This document shows, piece by piece, positions 1 through 9,824 of a stretch of DNA of 64,000 bases. The stretch lies in NCBI RefSeq assembly GCF_003610455.1, contig NZ_RAQK01000001.1:744001-808000 (forward strand), in the 5' to 3' direction. Made by a program: the position numbers and the translations under genes. Each line of letters begins with the position of its first letter. The stretch's first letter is position 1. This DNA comes from Sulfitobacter guttiformis (GTDB lineage Bacteria; Pseudomonadota; Alphaproteobacteria; Rhodobacterales; Rhodobacteraceae). The notes beneath the pieces were generated by a model. That model ran no database searches. It was not told where the DNA came from and saw only the letters and a program-made list of their open reading frames with translations.

Positions 1-1
1 G

Positions 2-775
<774 letters not shown>

Positions 776-827
776 AAGTATGCGGCAATGATCTGGCACA
801 GGCAGGCTTTTGCCGCGCATCGCAAAT

Positions 828-1214
828 TTATGACGGGATCAGGTTGTCGGCGTGTTCATGCTCGGCTTGAACGACTGTTGTCCGTTGACCGTCACTGGTG
901 TGTTCATTGCGGATTTTTGCGAAGAAAAATGACATCGCAGCCGCACCCAGAATAAAGCAGCAGAGAATTGATAGCATCTCGCGAGTTGAACCGGCTACCG
1001 GATTGTTCAAGGTCGATTGAACTTGCTGCTCTAGCCAGAGTGTGCCTTCGGGCACCGGGATAAGAACAAGTGTAACAGCGGTCGCCAGAGCGACCAACAG
1101 TCCGAAATTGAAAATCAGTTTCAGATATTTTTCGCCCCGCCCCTTATGGCGATACGAGAACGTCATTATTGCAGGACCAATGAGGGCCAAAAGTAGGAAT
1201 GCAAATTGTGCCAT
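828..1214 (-). CDS. Small integral membrane protein of unknown function
   Basis: A 128-residue protein that I do not recognise. It has about three hydrophobic segments: residues 1-17, roughly 33-52 after the basic loop SYRHKGRGEKYLK, and roughly 82-98 (ILCCFILGAAAMSFFFA). The hydrophilic tail contains a His/Glu patch (AEHEHAD). The start is supported by GGAGA a few bases upstream of the ATG. It faces the protochlorophyllide reductase tail to tail and is monocistronic. A role in the inner membrane is inferred from hydrophobicity only. Confidence 0.6.
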   Translation of the reverse strand: MAQFAFLLLALIGPAIMTFSYRHKGRGEKYLKLIFNFGLLVALATAVTLVLIPVPEGTLWLEQQVQSTLNNPVAGSTREMLSILCCFILGAAAMSFFFAKIRNEHTSDGQRTTVVQAEHEHADNLIPS

Positions 1215-1686
1215 GACGTTCTCCCGATGTGTTCAATCAGAGAACCATTTCCAGCCCAATGTGTCAACTTAAGTTTACACATTTGTTTGACTTACGTTCA
1301 ACCTCCATACATTACATGGTGACCTTGCATGCTATACCTATGACAAACATATGAAAATAGGAAGAAAGGAGATCTTGATTTGACGGTGAAAAATTACTTA
1401 AGTGATTTTGAGAGGTGTAAGTAAAAATTGACATGTTGACATAAAAAATGATCTTTCTTCTGGATGCAGAGAGAAAACACATGACAAGATTACCGTGAGC
1501 TCAAACAAAAAACGTTCCAAAATTTTGATCTTAACTGTGGTCTTGCAGGTCGTTGTGATCTTGGTATTTCTCTTTAGGAATTGGACCTTATTTTAGGTTC
1601 TGACTATACGATCAGAGGCCCGTCGCCGGAGCCTTGCAAAATTGAACTGAAGACAAGAGATTTAGCCGTTAATCAGGAGACTCGCC
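1215..1686. other. AT-rich intergenic region with candidate regulatory repeats
   Basis: No coding region is supported here. Two TTGACA hexamers stand in tandem at 1428-1433 and 1436-1441, and further TTGAC/TTCAAC-like words lie near 1285-1302. The region separates two oppositely oriented small membrane-protein genes, so it probably holds both promoters. No transcription factor site can be named with confidence. Confidence 0.3.
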
Positions 1687-2085
1687 GTGACTTACCATGA
1701 CCAACTTCGATACACGTTCCGGTTAGGTTCGGCTGTTTTATTGGGCAGTTCCATACTTTTCGTGGCCATGTATGGCGCGAACGAGGTTGGTTACTTGATC
1801 CTTGGCAACATTCTTTTTGCAGTGGCGCTTGTCATGTTGGTCGTCGCGGTACTTACTCTGGTGGCTGGCCTTGTTGGCCGCAGTGCGCACCGCTGGGTCT
1901 GGTTTAATGTTATTACGCGATCGTCCAGATTAATCTTTGGACGCACAGCATCCCAACGAATGCTTGACAGCCCTGCCAGTCCGATCTTGCGATTGTGGCT
2001 TCATATCGACCCGCACGGCAAAGATAAGGATTGCCTCATCTCACCGAGGGTCGTCAAAAACCCGGCCACGTCCTCAACAAAATAG
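1687..2085 (+). CDS. Hypothetical membrane protein
   Basis: A 132-residue protein starting at GTG, with AGGAG about six bases upstream. Residues 13-35 and 38-63 form two strongly hydrophobic segments separated by a short turn. A basic region (SSRLIFGRTASQR) and a Ser/Pro-rich tail follow. No catalytic motif or family is recognised. It lies upstream of and converges with the BLUF gene. Its topology suggests an inner-membrane protein with a cytoplasmic C-terminus; function unknown. Confidence 0.5.
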   Translation: MTYHDQLRYTFRLGSAVLLGSSILFVAMYGANEVGYLILGNILFAVALVMLVVAVLTLVAGLVGRSAHRWVWFNVITRSSRLIFGRTASQRMLDSPASPILRLWLHIDPHGKDKDCLISPRVVKNPATSSTK

Positions 2086-2267
2086 GCAATTTTGGAGAGT
2101 TTATCCAATGCTGCTTAGGTCAACTTTCTTGAAGGATGCTCAAGACTGGACGAAAGTGTGTGGCTATTGAAAGTTGTGACTTCGTGGGATGAGACCGCCA
2201 CAACTGATCAGGAGAAAGCTTGTGGGAAAGCCAGCAGCTGTTCGCCAATCCATCTTAACCTATCCGA

Positions 2268-2687
2268 TTATACTGGCGGTCCATTCTTTTTCACATCTTC
2301 AGCGAGCGTTTCAAACATGTGCCTGATGTCTACCTCTGTCGTGTTATCAAGTATGCCAGCCGAAATTTCTTTTTCAGTCCAAATCAATGACGTTGCTGGG
2401 TCATGAAGCATTGCCCAATCTGCGAAAATTCGGTTCGTAACATTTGCAGAAACAAGAGTTTTCATGTCGAGGTGGCGATCATCGCGTTTAATACGCTCAA
2501 ATGCAGCCTGCACCTTGGTTTCGGGACCTTCAATCAGTTGAAAATAAATGTCGTGGCGGCAAATGAGCGCTCCTGAAATTCCGTCTCGGCTATTGTTACG
2601 CCGCGATTCCAGCAGGATTCCATTCAGTGTGGGGATATCGTAACCAAAAGGCTGAGAGACGTAAATAATTTGGACAAGTTCTGTCAT
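2268..2687 (-). CDS. BLUF-domain blue-light photoreceptor
   Basis: A 139-residue, single-domain BLUF protein that should bind FAD and sense blue light through a hydrogen-bond switch. The key residues are present: Tyr9 in IIYVSQ, Asn32 ahead of RDGISGA, Gln50 in IYFQLIEG, and the Trp91-x-Met93 pair in FADWAM. These correspond to AppA Tyr21, Asn45, Gln63, Trp104 and Met106. The ~40-residue C-terminal tail carries no output enzyme, so it is a short BLUF that must act through a partner. An AGGAC-type ribosome site precedes the ATG. The neighbouring light-related genes (LPOR, carotenoid and rhodopsin operon) make a photoregulatory role plausible, but no partner is evident. Confidence 0.92.
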   Translation of the reverse strand: MTELVQIIYVSQPFGYDIPTLNGILLESRRNNSRDGISGALICRHDIYFQLIEGPETKVQAAFERIKRDDRHLDMKTLVSANVTNRIFADWAMLHDPATSLIWTEKEISAGILDNTTEVDIRHMFETLAEDVKKNGPPV

Positions 2688-2814
2688 GATGTATGCGTCC
2701 TAAAGGGCAAGATGAGCGGTGTTCGCTAAGGAAATCAACACAGTTTTCAAATTAGTCCTGTACCCTCAATGATCAAGTTGCCACATTGGAATATGGACAA
2801 CGGGACAGTGCATT

Positions 2815-3168
2815 TTATCGCAGCATGCGGCGCACTTCTAGGGGGCGACGTTCGGCGAAGTGATGTTTGGTGACTGCACCAAAATGTGCAGATATCGCCA
2901 AATAGAATACCGCTGGCAGCACCAGATTATGCAAAAAGGCTGCGGCGGCTGCCAACTGCGCATCTGGCGTAAACAGGCTGTTGAGCGAACAACCAAAAAC
3001 GTCCAGCGCGTCACCGCTCCAGACTGTAAGAAAAACACCGGAAATCGGAAATCTTAGCATCAGCCCATAAAATCTCAAATGCTTGGCCTTGGCCAGCTTG
3101 CGCAATCTTGGGTCGAGGCCCTCCCGCATCGGTGGGGCTGGGCTTTGGACGAGCCATTTCGTCCCCAC
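2815..3168 (-). pseudogene. Cytochrome b561-like C-terminal remnant
   Basis: The 117-residue frame resembles the second half of a di-haem cytochrome b561: a PAPPM...LRKLAKAKHLRFYGLMLRFPISG segment, a later FLHNLVLPAVFYLAISAH helix with two His, and the terminal KHHF...RRMLR that usually closes the family. Members of this family are about 180 residues and begin with a first haem-binding helix that is absent here. The in-frame codon four positions upstream of the GTG start is a stop (TAA), and I found no matching first helix further upstream. This is most likely a decayed gene, although a functional short form cannot be excluded. Confidence 0.55.
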
Positions 3169-3314
3169 GGCAGCATCACGTTATGCTAAGGCCGATCATT
3201 CTTGTTTTGATGGAGCGGCAAATTGCAAGTGGCTGGACAATATGTCTAAAGCGGTCATTTGATCGTGTGCCGTTACGATGCGGACTAACCGGCCTGATGC
3301 ACCTGCAGCTATTG

Positions 3315-3442
3315 CTGACGCAGCATTTTTTCGCAGTCGTGGCAATTTTCATGCGGCGATGCAGCCTGCGTCGTGGAAGCGGCCGTTCAAGGCTACAATC
3401 TCGATGGATTTCAGACCGCCCTTTCGCCGCGTCATGTTCGAG
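3315..3442. repeat. Copy of a degenerate dispersed intergenic repeat (module 2)
   Basis: This stretch aligns with 18240-18366. Shared blocks include TGACGYAGCATTT, GCGATGCAGCYTGCGTC, AAGCGGCCRTTCAA and CCGCRTCATGTTCGA. The rest of 3169-3556 shows no supportable gene; the frames present there are shadows. The repeat lies between the b561 remnant and the end of the flavoprotein gene. Confidence 0.6.
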
Positions 3443-3556
3443 CTCAAGCGCGCTGTAGGCCAGCGAAATCAGATAATCGCCTGTCGATGGTCACCCTGCG
3501 GTGTTGAACTTGCAGCCCGGATCAACTTAATCAGGCATGCGATAAAAGATCGCTAA

Positions 3557-4513
3557 TCAAAATGGGCTTTGCAAAATGTGCTGCGCAATCGCATCGCCAC
3601 TGACCCAAGCGGCTTCAACCCTTGGGCCAATACACCAATCACCCCCTGCATAAAGCGTCTGGGCGTGATGCAAGAACGGTTGACCAAGTGGCGCAGTCAC
3701 GCGGGCATAGCGCCAGCGATGCGCACTCGCATAGATCACCGCGTCGGTTGCTACATTCAGCTCGTCACACAGAAGCGGAAGCATTCTGGCGGTGATTGCT
3801 GGCGCATCGTCCTCCAAATGCTGCTCGCTGAACGAGGGGCTGGCTTGTGCCACCCACGCGGTTGCGTGACCCTGTGGCCGATCCGGTTTGCTGCCGTCGT
3901 GGGCAATCCACGAAAGCGGCCCCACATCATCGCGACGACTGGCAAAAGTCGCAGGCGCGTTAATTACCGCCATTAAGGTCTGGCAGGGGGCGAAACGGAC
4001 ATCGGCTGTTTGTGTCACAAACGGGTGATCCTGACCCAACAGACCTGCAAGCTGCGGTGCAGGGACGGTAATGACGACCTTGTCGAAATGGTGCGCTTGG
4101 TCGCCGATCTGCACGGTCCAACCGCCAGAGCCGGCACGAACCGCAGTGACCTGCGCCAATTGCTGGATATCCAATTCTGCCGACATGGCACGTGGCAACC
4201 CCGACATTCCGGGCACGCCAACGATCCGTGACCGGTTTGATCCGTCATCCCAATTTGCCGCCGCACCGTTATACTGCAGGTCCTCCAATATCGCAGCAAA
4301 CCGACCATCACGGGCTGTGACGTACTGCGCCCCATGATCGAACTGCATCTGATCAACACGCTTAGTCGCCATGCGCCCGCCAATGCCACGGCCCTTGTCA
4401 AAAATGACTGGTGATAGACCTGCCTTGGATAGTTTGCATGCGCAGGCCAGCCCGGCCATGCCTGCACCAATGATGCCGATGCGCGGTAAGGCATTTATCG
4501 GCCTTGTGATCAA
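3557..4513 (-). CDS. Renalase-like FAD-dependent amine oxidoreductase
   Basis: A 318-residue flavoprotein of the renalase / NAD(P)-FAD oxidoreductase group. The dinucleotide fold is at residues 11-30 (GIIGAGMAGLACACKL), followed by an acidic strand end (IFDKGRG) and the family signature GIGGRMATKR. The C-terminal LYAGGDWCIGPRVEAAW resembles the FAD-closing motif of amine oxidases. The only reasonable start is a TTG that overlaps the TGA of the upstream CBS gene (TTGA), implying translational coupling. The substrate is unknown; bacterial relatives oxidise reduced or isomeric nicotinamide cofactors, so this is only a family-level guess. Confidence 0.8.
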   Translation of the reverse strand: MITRPINALPRIGIIGAGMAGLACACKLSKAGLSPVIFDKGRGIGGRMATKRVDQMQFDHGAQYVTARDGRFAAILEDLQYNGAAANWDDGSNRSRIVGVPGMSGLPRAMSAELDIQQLAQVTAVRAGSGGWTVQIGDQAHHFDKVVITVPAPQLAGLLGQDHPFVTQTADVRFAPCQTLMAVINAPATFASRRDDVGPLSWIAHDGSKPDRPQGHATAWVAQASPSFSEQHLEDDAPAITARMLPLLCDELNVATDAVIYASAHRWRYARVTAPLGQPFLHHAQTLYAGGDWCIGPRVEAAWVSGDAIAQHILQSPF

Positions 4514-5052
4514 TTGATGATACCCATGACAATGACCATTGCGATAGAGTAAAGCGCGATTCCGCCTCCAATCAGGAACAAGGGCCAGTTTTTGGTTACA
4601 GTTGCCGTCGCTATCGACTTCATCTGATATATCAGATCAGGCCAAGTATAAGACACAAAATCCCCTTGCGTGAACATGGCCTTGATGCGCCCATCACTAT
4701 CTACAACCGGCAGACGCCGAAACCGTTCGTTTGACATGATCCGGAGCCAATCCAGCAAATCATCCGTCTCCTGCGCCACCCGAGGGTCTTTAGTCATGAT
4801 GGCGGACAGTGGTGTGGTTTTGGGATCAAGCTCTTTGCCAACGACTTTGTTCATCACGTCACGCTCCGTCACCACCCCGATGACTTTGTTATCGGGGTCG
4901 ACAACAATCACAGAACCGTAATTCTTTTCTGCCATCCCAGTAACGGCATCAAAGACGGTTGTGTCCGGTGACTGTGTCAAAGGTTTCTGTTTTGACTTAT
5001 ATTCTGGTCGGTCCATCAAGCGGTTTCCGGGACGTTTGGCTTCTCCTGGCAT
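4510..5052 (-). CDS. Tandem CBS-domain protein with C-terminal membrane anchor
   Basis: A 180-residue protein with two CBS motifs: residues ~22-75 (...GSVIVVDPDNKVIGVVTERDVMNKVV) and ~82-140 (LSAIMTKDPRVAQETD...RRLPVVDSDGRIKAMFTQGDFV). One C-terminal transmembrane helix follows at ~157-178. CBS pairs bind adenosyl ligands (AMP, ATP, SAM) and act as energy or redox sensors. Here the module would sit on the cytoplasmic face of the membrane. It is the first gene of a two-gene unit with the flavoprotein, whose start overlaps its stop codon. A CAGGA ribosome site lies upstream of the ATG. Confidence 0.85.
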   Translation of the reverse strand: MPGEAKRPGNRLMDRPEYKSKQKPLTQSPDTTVFDAVTGMAEKNYGSVIVVDPDNKVIGVVTERDVMNKVVGKELDPKTTPLSAIMTKDPRVAQETDDLLDWLRIMSNERFRRLPVVDSDGRIKAMFTQGDFVSYTWPDLIYQMKSIATATVTKNWPLFLIGGGIALYSIAMVIVMGIIN

Positions 5053-5499
5053 TGTGATAATCCTGATTAAATTTATTCCACCTTGAAGTAGCGTGTTACT
5101 GCCTCAAAGCCAGCGAAAGGCACGGTTAGATCAGATTTGAAAACGGCGGTCTGAGGCACCCTGTTTGCAAACGGTGGCCCTGACAGCTGCCACGGCGAGG
5201 CGCAGCGAAATTGCCTTACGTCTTCGATCTGTTGGACAAATGCTGTTTGAAGAAATTGCCGCTGAGAAAACAAACTACGATTGGTCCTCAAAAGCTGGCC
5301 TAGTCGAGGTTGTCGTGTCTCCACATTACGAATGGGCTTAGATATGAAGATACTACTCAGCTACATAGCGAAGCCAGGAACTATACTCATTCTAACACTT
5401 CGTCTCTTCCTGGAGGTTTAGATGTTCGGTCAACAGGCTGAAACCCCAGCGCGTTTTCTTTAAGGATACAGCCGCGTCCTTTTCCTCATGGAAGTAAAG
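5053..5499. other. Intergenic region without a supported gene
   Basis: Short frames exist on both strands but lack family resemblance and good start context. A plus-strand frame ending at about 5340 (containing EEIAAEKTNYDW) looks protein-like but opens with an in-frame stop and no convincing start; it may be a gene remnant. The region follows the last gene of the carotenoid/rhodopsin operon and lies upstream of the CBS gene. Confidence 0.3.
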
Positions 5500-6375
5500 C
5501 TATTGTCGATCTTTTAACTTGCGCTGAAAGCGATCAATCAAGATCATGTGTGGAACAGTGAGGGCCGCCAGTCCTATAAAAACAATCTGCAGAACGGATT
5601 TTTTCAAATCATCCGCTCCAAGCTTCTGCATTATGGCAAAGCCGATAAAGCTGGCCAAGATCGTAACTATGGAAAGACCCACCGCGACCCTCGTCGCTTG
5701 ACGTTTATGTTCTATGAAAGTGATTGCGTCGGTAAAGTGACGGACAGAATGCAGGGTACAAAAGTAAACAATAAAGTAGACTAAAGGCGCAAGGCACGCC
5801 GCAGCGATCCAAAGAACCCCCTGTTCAACTGCAGCTCTTGTCCTGAGTGAGGGTTGGTAGGCTATGAGTGCAACGGAAAACGCGAGGGCTCCCGCGCCGG
5901 AAAGGGCGAGCAGTGTTGCCGCAAAGTTTGCAGTAGGTTCAGGTGCCAGATATGCAAAAATAGAAGCGACCTCCTCACGATGAAACAGTGCTGGTGCGCC
6001 AACTGTTGCAATGCCGCCAGTCCAGCGTAAAGTGCCCGAAGTATCCTCCCAGTCACCTGAAAAATGAACACCAGAGTAGATCAAAAATGCAAATAGTGCT
6101 GGACCCGGAAATACAATCCAGATGCAGATGAGTAAAACCGCAAGTCCGATGTATAAAAGTACAAAACGCGCATGCCCGCGCCAGCCGTTCAAAGGCCAAA
6201 GCGATTTTGCGATTGGTAAATCAAACGCGCCATGCGGCAAACCCAATATGGCTACGGAGGGAACCAGCATGAGCAGCTGTGTAGTCAGATCTGGCTGAAA
6301 AACAAAGCTTGCTCCGACTATTATCAGCACAGAGCATGCAAAGACCCAAGTTTGCCATAGCGGTGTGCCTGTCAT
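5500..6375 (-). CDS. blh: Brp/Blh-type beta-carotene 15,15'-dioxygenase (retinal synthesis)
   Basis: A 291-residue polytopic membrane enzyme that cleaves beta-carotene centrally into two retinals, the chromophore of the rhodopsin in the same operon. The family's conserved His residues are visible in LPHGAFDLP, SGVHFSGDWED, CTLHSVRHF and VPHMILIDRF, distributed over about eight hydrophobic segments; in this family they bind the catalytic iron. The start ATG overlaps the crtY stop as ATGA, so translation is coupled. It is the last gene of the rhodopsin-crtEIBY-blh operon. Length and motif order match the family. Confidence 0.93.
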   Translation of the reverse strand: MTGTPLWQTWVFACSVLIIVGASFVFQPDLTTQLLMLVPSVAILGLPHGAFDLPIAKSLWPLNGWRGHARFVLLYIGLAVLLICIWIVFPGPALFAFLIYSGVHFSGDWEDTSGTLRWTGGIATVGAPALFHREEVASIFAYLAPEPTANFAATLLALSGAGALAFSVALIAYQPSLRTRAAVEQGVLWIAAACLAPLVYFIVYFCTLHSVRHFTDAITFIEHKRQATRVAVGLSIVTILASFIGFAIMQKLGADDLKKSVLQIVFIGLAALTVPHMILIDRFQRKLKDRQ

Positions 6376-7481
6376 TTTGGAAAGGCCGCTGCTTGTAAAA
6401 ATGGCAAAGGCGGCAGAGAAGCCATCACCGACACCCGATCCGCAGTCTTGGTGGAGCCTGACAGAAACCTTTCCAATCGGTCCTTCGGCGCGTTGCGAAA
6501 CAGAGTGTCAAAAAGGGCTGGGCCGCGTTCTGGTTTCGAGGTTAGCACCTGCAAAAATACGCGATCCATAAATCGGGTCATTGGACCATCCAGATCAACA
6601 TTTGGAAGTTTGCCGTTGATCAGTGCTGCAGCCACTCGATCCGCTTGCATCTGATTGCGTGAGAATGCGTATCCAGTTGAAGGTCTGGCAGCCCCTCCAC
6701 CCAGGCCCATGCGTATTATCCCTTCGGGTGCAGCCTCGGCAAAGCCTACTTCCATCGGGAGCGCGCCAGCCTCAGTACGAATGGTCTCAGTTTTACCCGG
6801 ATTAAGAGCATCAATCTCTGTATCCAGCCAATCGGTAAAGACAGCATGCCCCGGATTTACTGGTGCAAATGATGTAACTTCGACCAGTGCCTGATCCACA
6901 GCGAACGGCAGAATGTATACGAAATCAACACCTTTACTGCGTGCGCGGCGAAAGTGCATAAGTTGAACAGTATCAGGCTCGAATACTGGCCGTTCAGTTT
7001 TAATTTCGCGACCCAAAAAGAATTGTCCGTAAGTCGGTTTACGGCGCGGCGGGCGTGTGTCGACAATGGTTGTAGCCGTCAGGGCACCAGCATCTGTTTC
7101 AATCTGCCATTCTCGCCCATTTCGGGCAATATCATGTGCAGCGACACCAAGCGAGAGTGATGACTTTTTGCTTTTATCGATCATCTCACACGCACGGCGA
7201 TAAAAAGCACCGGATGTGACCGTTTGATAGCGCATGTGTGACGACGTTCGCAGGGTTTGCCCGCGCTGGTCTTGCACAGTCCAAGATGTCCATTCTTTGC
7301 GCACACAATCATCGAATGGATCTGGCCGGGTACGCCAGAAGCTCCAAGCTCTGTCGTCCACGTATTCGGTGCGCGGTTCAATCACACGAACAGTTAAGTT
7401 GCTCTGCGCCAGCCGGACGGCGAGGCTCAGCCCTGCACAGCCACCGCCGAGGATCGCTACATCAACATCAGGCGCTGGCAT
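6372..7481 (-). CDS. crtY: Lycopene beta-cyclase
   Basis: A 369-residue flavoprotein that cyclises both ends of lycopene to give beta-carotene. The N-terminal dinucleotide-binding motif is at residues 7-25 (VAILGGGCAGLSLAVRLA), followed by the CrtY-type DRAWSFWR motif at ~44-51. The C-terminal half (GGAARPSTGYAF) is also typical of bacterial CrtY. It overlaps the end of crtB by 14 bases and the start of blh by 4 bases, so it is fully embedded in the operon. It would provide the substrate that Blh cleaves. Confidence 0.93.
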   Translation of the reverse strand: MPAPDVDVAILGGGCAGLSLAVRLAQSNLTVRVIEPRTEYVDDRAWSFWRTRPDPFDDCVRKEWTSWTVQDQRGQTLRTSSHMRYQTVTSGAFYRRACEMIDKSKKSSLSLGVAAHDIARNGREWQIETDAGALTATTIVDTRPPRRKPTYGQFFLGREIKTERPVFEPDTVQLMHFRRARSKGVDFVYILPFAVDQALVEVTSFAPVNPGHAVFTDWLDTEIDALNPGKTETIRTEAGALPMEVGFAEAAPEGIIRMGLGGGAARPSTGYAFSRNQMQADRVAAALINGKLPNVDLDGPMTRFMDRVFLQVLTSKPERGPALFDTLFRNAPKDRLERFLSGSTKTADRVSVMASLPPLPFLQAAAFPK

Positions 7482-8319
7482 GATCGGACCTATTTTCCCA
7501 TTTACGTTTCTGGATCAGCTCACCCAGAATGGCGCGAACGGCAAGACCTGCCTTACGTTCCTTGGGGACAATGGCACGGCCCTCAAGGGGCTGATACTCT
7601 CTGCGGCGCAACTCTGATCCAATGCCTTCGTACATTGCGGCGGCCGATGCTACAGCAAGTCGCAACCGCAGAGGAAGTGCCGCTAAGGCAGAGCGACCCG
7701 ATATGTATAACTCATCCGCCTCACCCAGCAGAGCAGCCATAGCAGCTTCGGCTGCTTCCACTGCTTCTGGCACACCAGCGGCGATGTCTCGAGGGTCGTA
7801 GGGACAGTGCGTAAAGGGCAAGTACCGGCGTCCCATTCGCGCATCTTCTGCGACATCACGACAAATATTTGTCAACTGCATGGCTTTGCCAAGATTGGCC
7901 GCTTTTGCGTGATGAACCTCATCAATATTGAAAATTGCGCAAACCATGATGCCAACTGTGCCTGCAACACCCATGCAGTAGGCGTCTAGCGTAGGACCGT
8001 CAGCGATGCACACAGCGCCAGTATCGGCCGCAGCACTTGATACCAGCTCGGCGAAAGCAGCCAGTCCAAGTGGCCGACCATGAAACAGATTGTGTGCTTC
8101 TATCCCGAGCCGACCTTTTGGGTATTGTGAAGTCAAATCATCATGTAGCTTTTGCAATTGACCTTGACCGACGGCCCCACCAATTTCATCCGCAATGTCG
8201 TCAACGGTGCGACATAAAACATAAAGTCGTGCGATGAGAAGCCTGCCGCGTCGCGGCAACAAGCGGGCCGCTGGTGCAAAACTGCGAGCGTGATAGGCCA
8301 TGATATCTTCAGGATTCAT
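7468..8319 (-). CDS. crtB: Phytoene synthase
   Basis: A 283-residue head-to-head prenyl synthase that condenses two geranylgeranyl diphosphates into phytoene. The two Asp-rich motifs are present: TVDDIADE at ~36-43 and the longer NICRDVAEDARMGRRYLP at about 151-168. The start codon overlaps the crtI stop (ATGA) and the 3' end overlaps crtY. It supplies the first committed C40 intermediate for the beta-carotene made by the operon. Confidence 0.94.
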   Translation of the reverse strand: MNPEDIMAYHARSFAPAARLLPRRGRLLIARLYVLCRTVDDIADEIGGAVGQGQLQKLHDDLTSQYPKGRLGIEAHNLFHGRPLGLAAFAELVSSAAADTGAVCIADGPTLDAYCMGVAGTVGIMVCAIFNIDEVHHAKAANLGKAMQLTNICRDVAEDARMGRRYLPFTHCPYDPRDIAAGVPEAVEAAEAAMAALLGEADELYISGRSALAALPLRLRLAVASAAAMYEGIGSELRRREYQPLEGRAIVPKERKAGLAVRAILGELIQKRKWENRSDHASA

Positions 8320-9824
8320 GTGACATTCTCCGCAATGGGCACAAGGTTTTCCAAGACCTTTGCCGATGAGACGACGCCCGGCAGACCAGCACCCGGATGC
8401 GTTCCCGCTCCGACGAAATACAGATCGCGCACGCCCTCACCACGGTTGTGGAACCTGAACCACGCTGATTGCGTAAAGAAAGGTGACAGGGAGAAACCAG
8501 CACCATCTACGGAAAGATAGTCATTGCTGAAATCTTCCGGTGTCATAGCAAATTCTGCCGTGATGTGGTCGCTCAGGCCGGGCAGCATCGTGTCTTCCAA
8601 TGCCGCAACAATGCGGTCGCGCAGCTTGGGCCCTTCAACCTCCCAATCTTGCCCACCAGTCAGGTTGGGGACAGGGCACAGGACGTAAAAACTGTCGCAT
8701 CCGTCTGGCGCAAAGCTTGGATCCGTCGCCGTGGGTCGATGTACATAAAGTGAAAAATCATCAGCAAGTTTCTTATTATCGAATATATCGCGCAGAAGAC
8801 TTTTGTAGCGCTCACCAAACCAAACAGTGTGATGGGCTACATCTGGCCAAGTTTTGGTCGCACCAAAGTACATCACAAACAAGCCCATTGAGAGCTTCGA
8901 TTTTTTTGACCGCATCTTTGCAACTTTAGAGATTTGAGTCTGCGGCAGCATGTGTCGATACACATGGACAGGATCCATATTGGAGACGACAACGTCTGCG
9001 TCGATTTCTGTCCCGCTCTCCAATATGACGCCTGATGCACGTCCATCCTCGACCTTGATTTGCGCGATGGTGGTATTCAAGGATACGGTGATACCTTCCT
9101 CTTTCATGAGCCGGTCAAATGCATCGACAAGCGCACCAGTACCCCCCACGGCAAACCAAACACCATGTTCGCGTTCAAGATGGTTGATCATGCCATAAAT
9201 GGCCGTGGTCGAGAATGGATTGCCACCCAGCAAAAGGGGTTGGATCGAGAATGCTCGGCGCAATTTGTCGTGCTTCATATGCCGGGAGACCATGGACCAC
9301 ACACTTTCAAACGAGCGGAGCCGCAAGAGATGTGGGATTTGCTTGATCATAAAGACAGGTGAATGAAACGGCACATCCGACAGTCTGCTAAAACCAATAT
9401 CGTAAATTTTCTTAGACCATGAGGCCATGCGACGGTACCCTGCCACGTCATCCGGTGAAATGCGCTTGATCTCGGCTTCAGTGGCTTCATCTGTGGGCCC
9501 GTAGTCGAATGTATCGCCGTCGTGGTATTGGAAACGGTACCAAGGATCGGGCTCCACCAACTTTACGTAGTCTGCCATCTTTTTGCCGAACAGTTCGAAC
9601 AACTCTTCGAACAAATGCGGTGCAGTCAGAACCGTCGGCCCAGCATCATGACGAAAACCATCCTTTTCAAAAACCTGACCGCGACCTCCCAAGCGAGGGC
9701 ATCGATCAATAAGATGAACATCATATCCTTTGGCCCGCAGACGCAGAGCTGCGGCAATACCGCCAAAACCCGCACCGGCAACAATAGCTGATTGAGTGGC
9801 TGAGAAGTTGGTATCACGTGGCAT
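8316..9824 (-). CDS. crtI: Phytoene desaturase
   Basis: A 502-residue FAD enzyme of the CrtI type that introduces the double bonds converting phytoene to lycopene. The Rossmann motif is near the N-terminus (AIVAGAGFGGIAAAL), followed by DRCPRLGGRGQVF and the substrate-entry region HDAGPTVLTAPHLFEELF. The C-terminal FVGAGTHPGAGLPGV is the diagnostic carotenoid desaturase signature. The ATG at 9824 is preferred over a TTG two codons upstream because AAGGA stands eight bases before it. The gene start overlaps the end of crtE by 11 bases. Confidence 0.94.
   Translation of the reverse strand: MPRDTNFSATQSAIVAGAGFGGIAAALRLRAKGYDVHLIDRCPRLGGRGQVFEKDGFRHDAGPTVLTAPHLFEELFELFGKKMADYVKLVEPDPWYRFQYHDGDTFDYGPTDEATEAEIKRISPDDVAGYRRMASWSKKIYDIGFSRLSDVPFHSPVFMIKQIPHLLRLRSFESVWSMVSRHMKHDKLRRAFSIQPLLLGGNPFSTTAIYGMINHLEREHGVWFAVGGTGALVDAFDRLMKEEGITVSLNTTIAQIKVEDGRASGVILESGTEIDADVVVSNMDPVHVYRHMLPQTQISKVAKMRSKKSKLSMGLFVMYFGATKTWPDVAHHTVWFGERYKSLLRDIFDNKKLADDFSLYVHRPTATDPSFAPDGCDSFYVLCPVPNLTGGQDWEVEGPKLRDRIVAALEDTMLPGLSDHITAEFAMTPEDFSNDYLSVDGAGFSLSPFFTQSAWFRFHNRGEGVRDLYFVGAGTHPGAGLPGVVSSAKVLENLVPIAENVT

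Noticed and set aside
5073..5324. 83-codon minus-strand frame and an opposite protein-like frame near 5150-5340
   Set aside because: No family resemblance, weak start context and an in-frame stop just ahead of the plus-strand frame. Reported only as an unsupported intergenic region.
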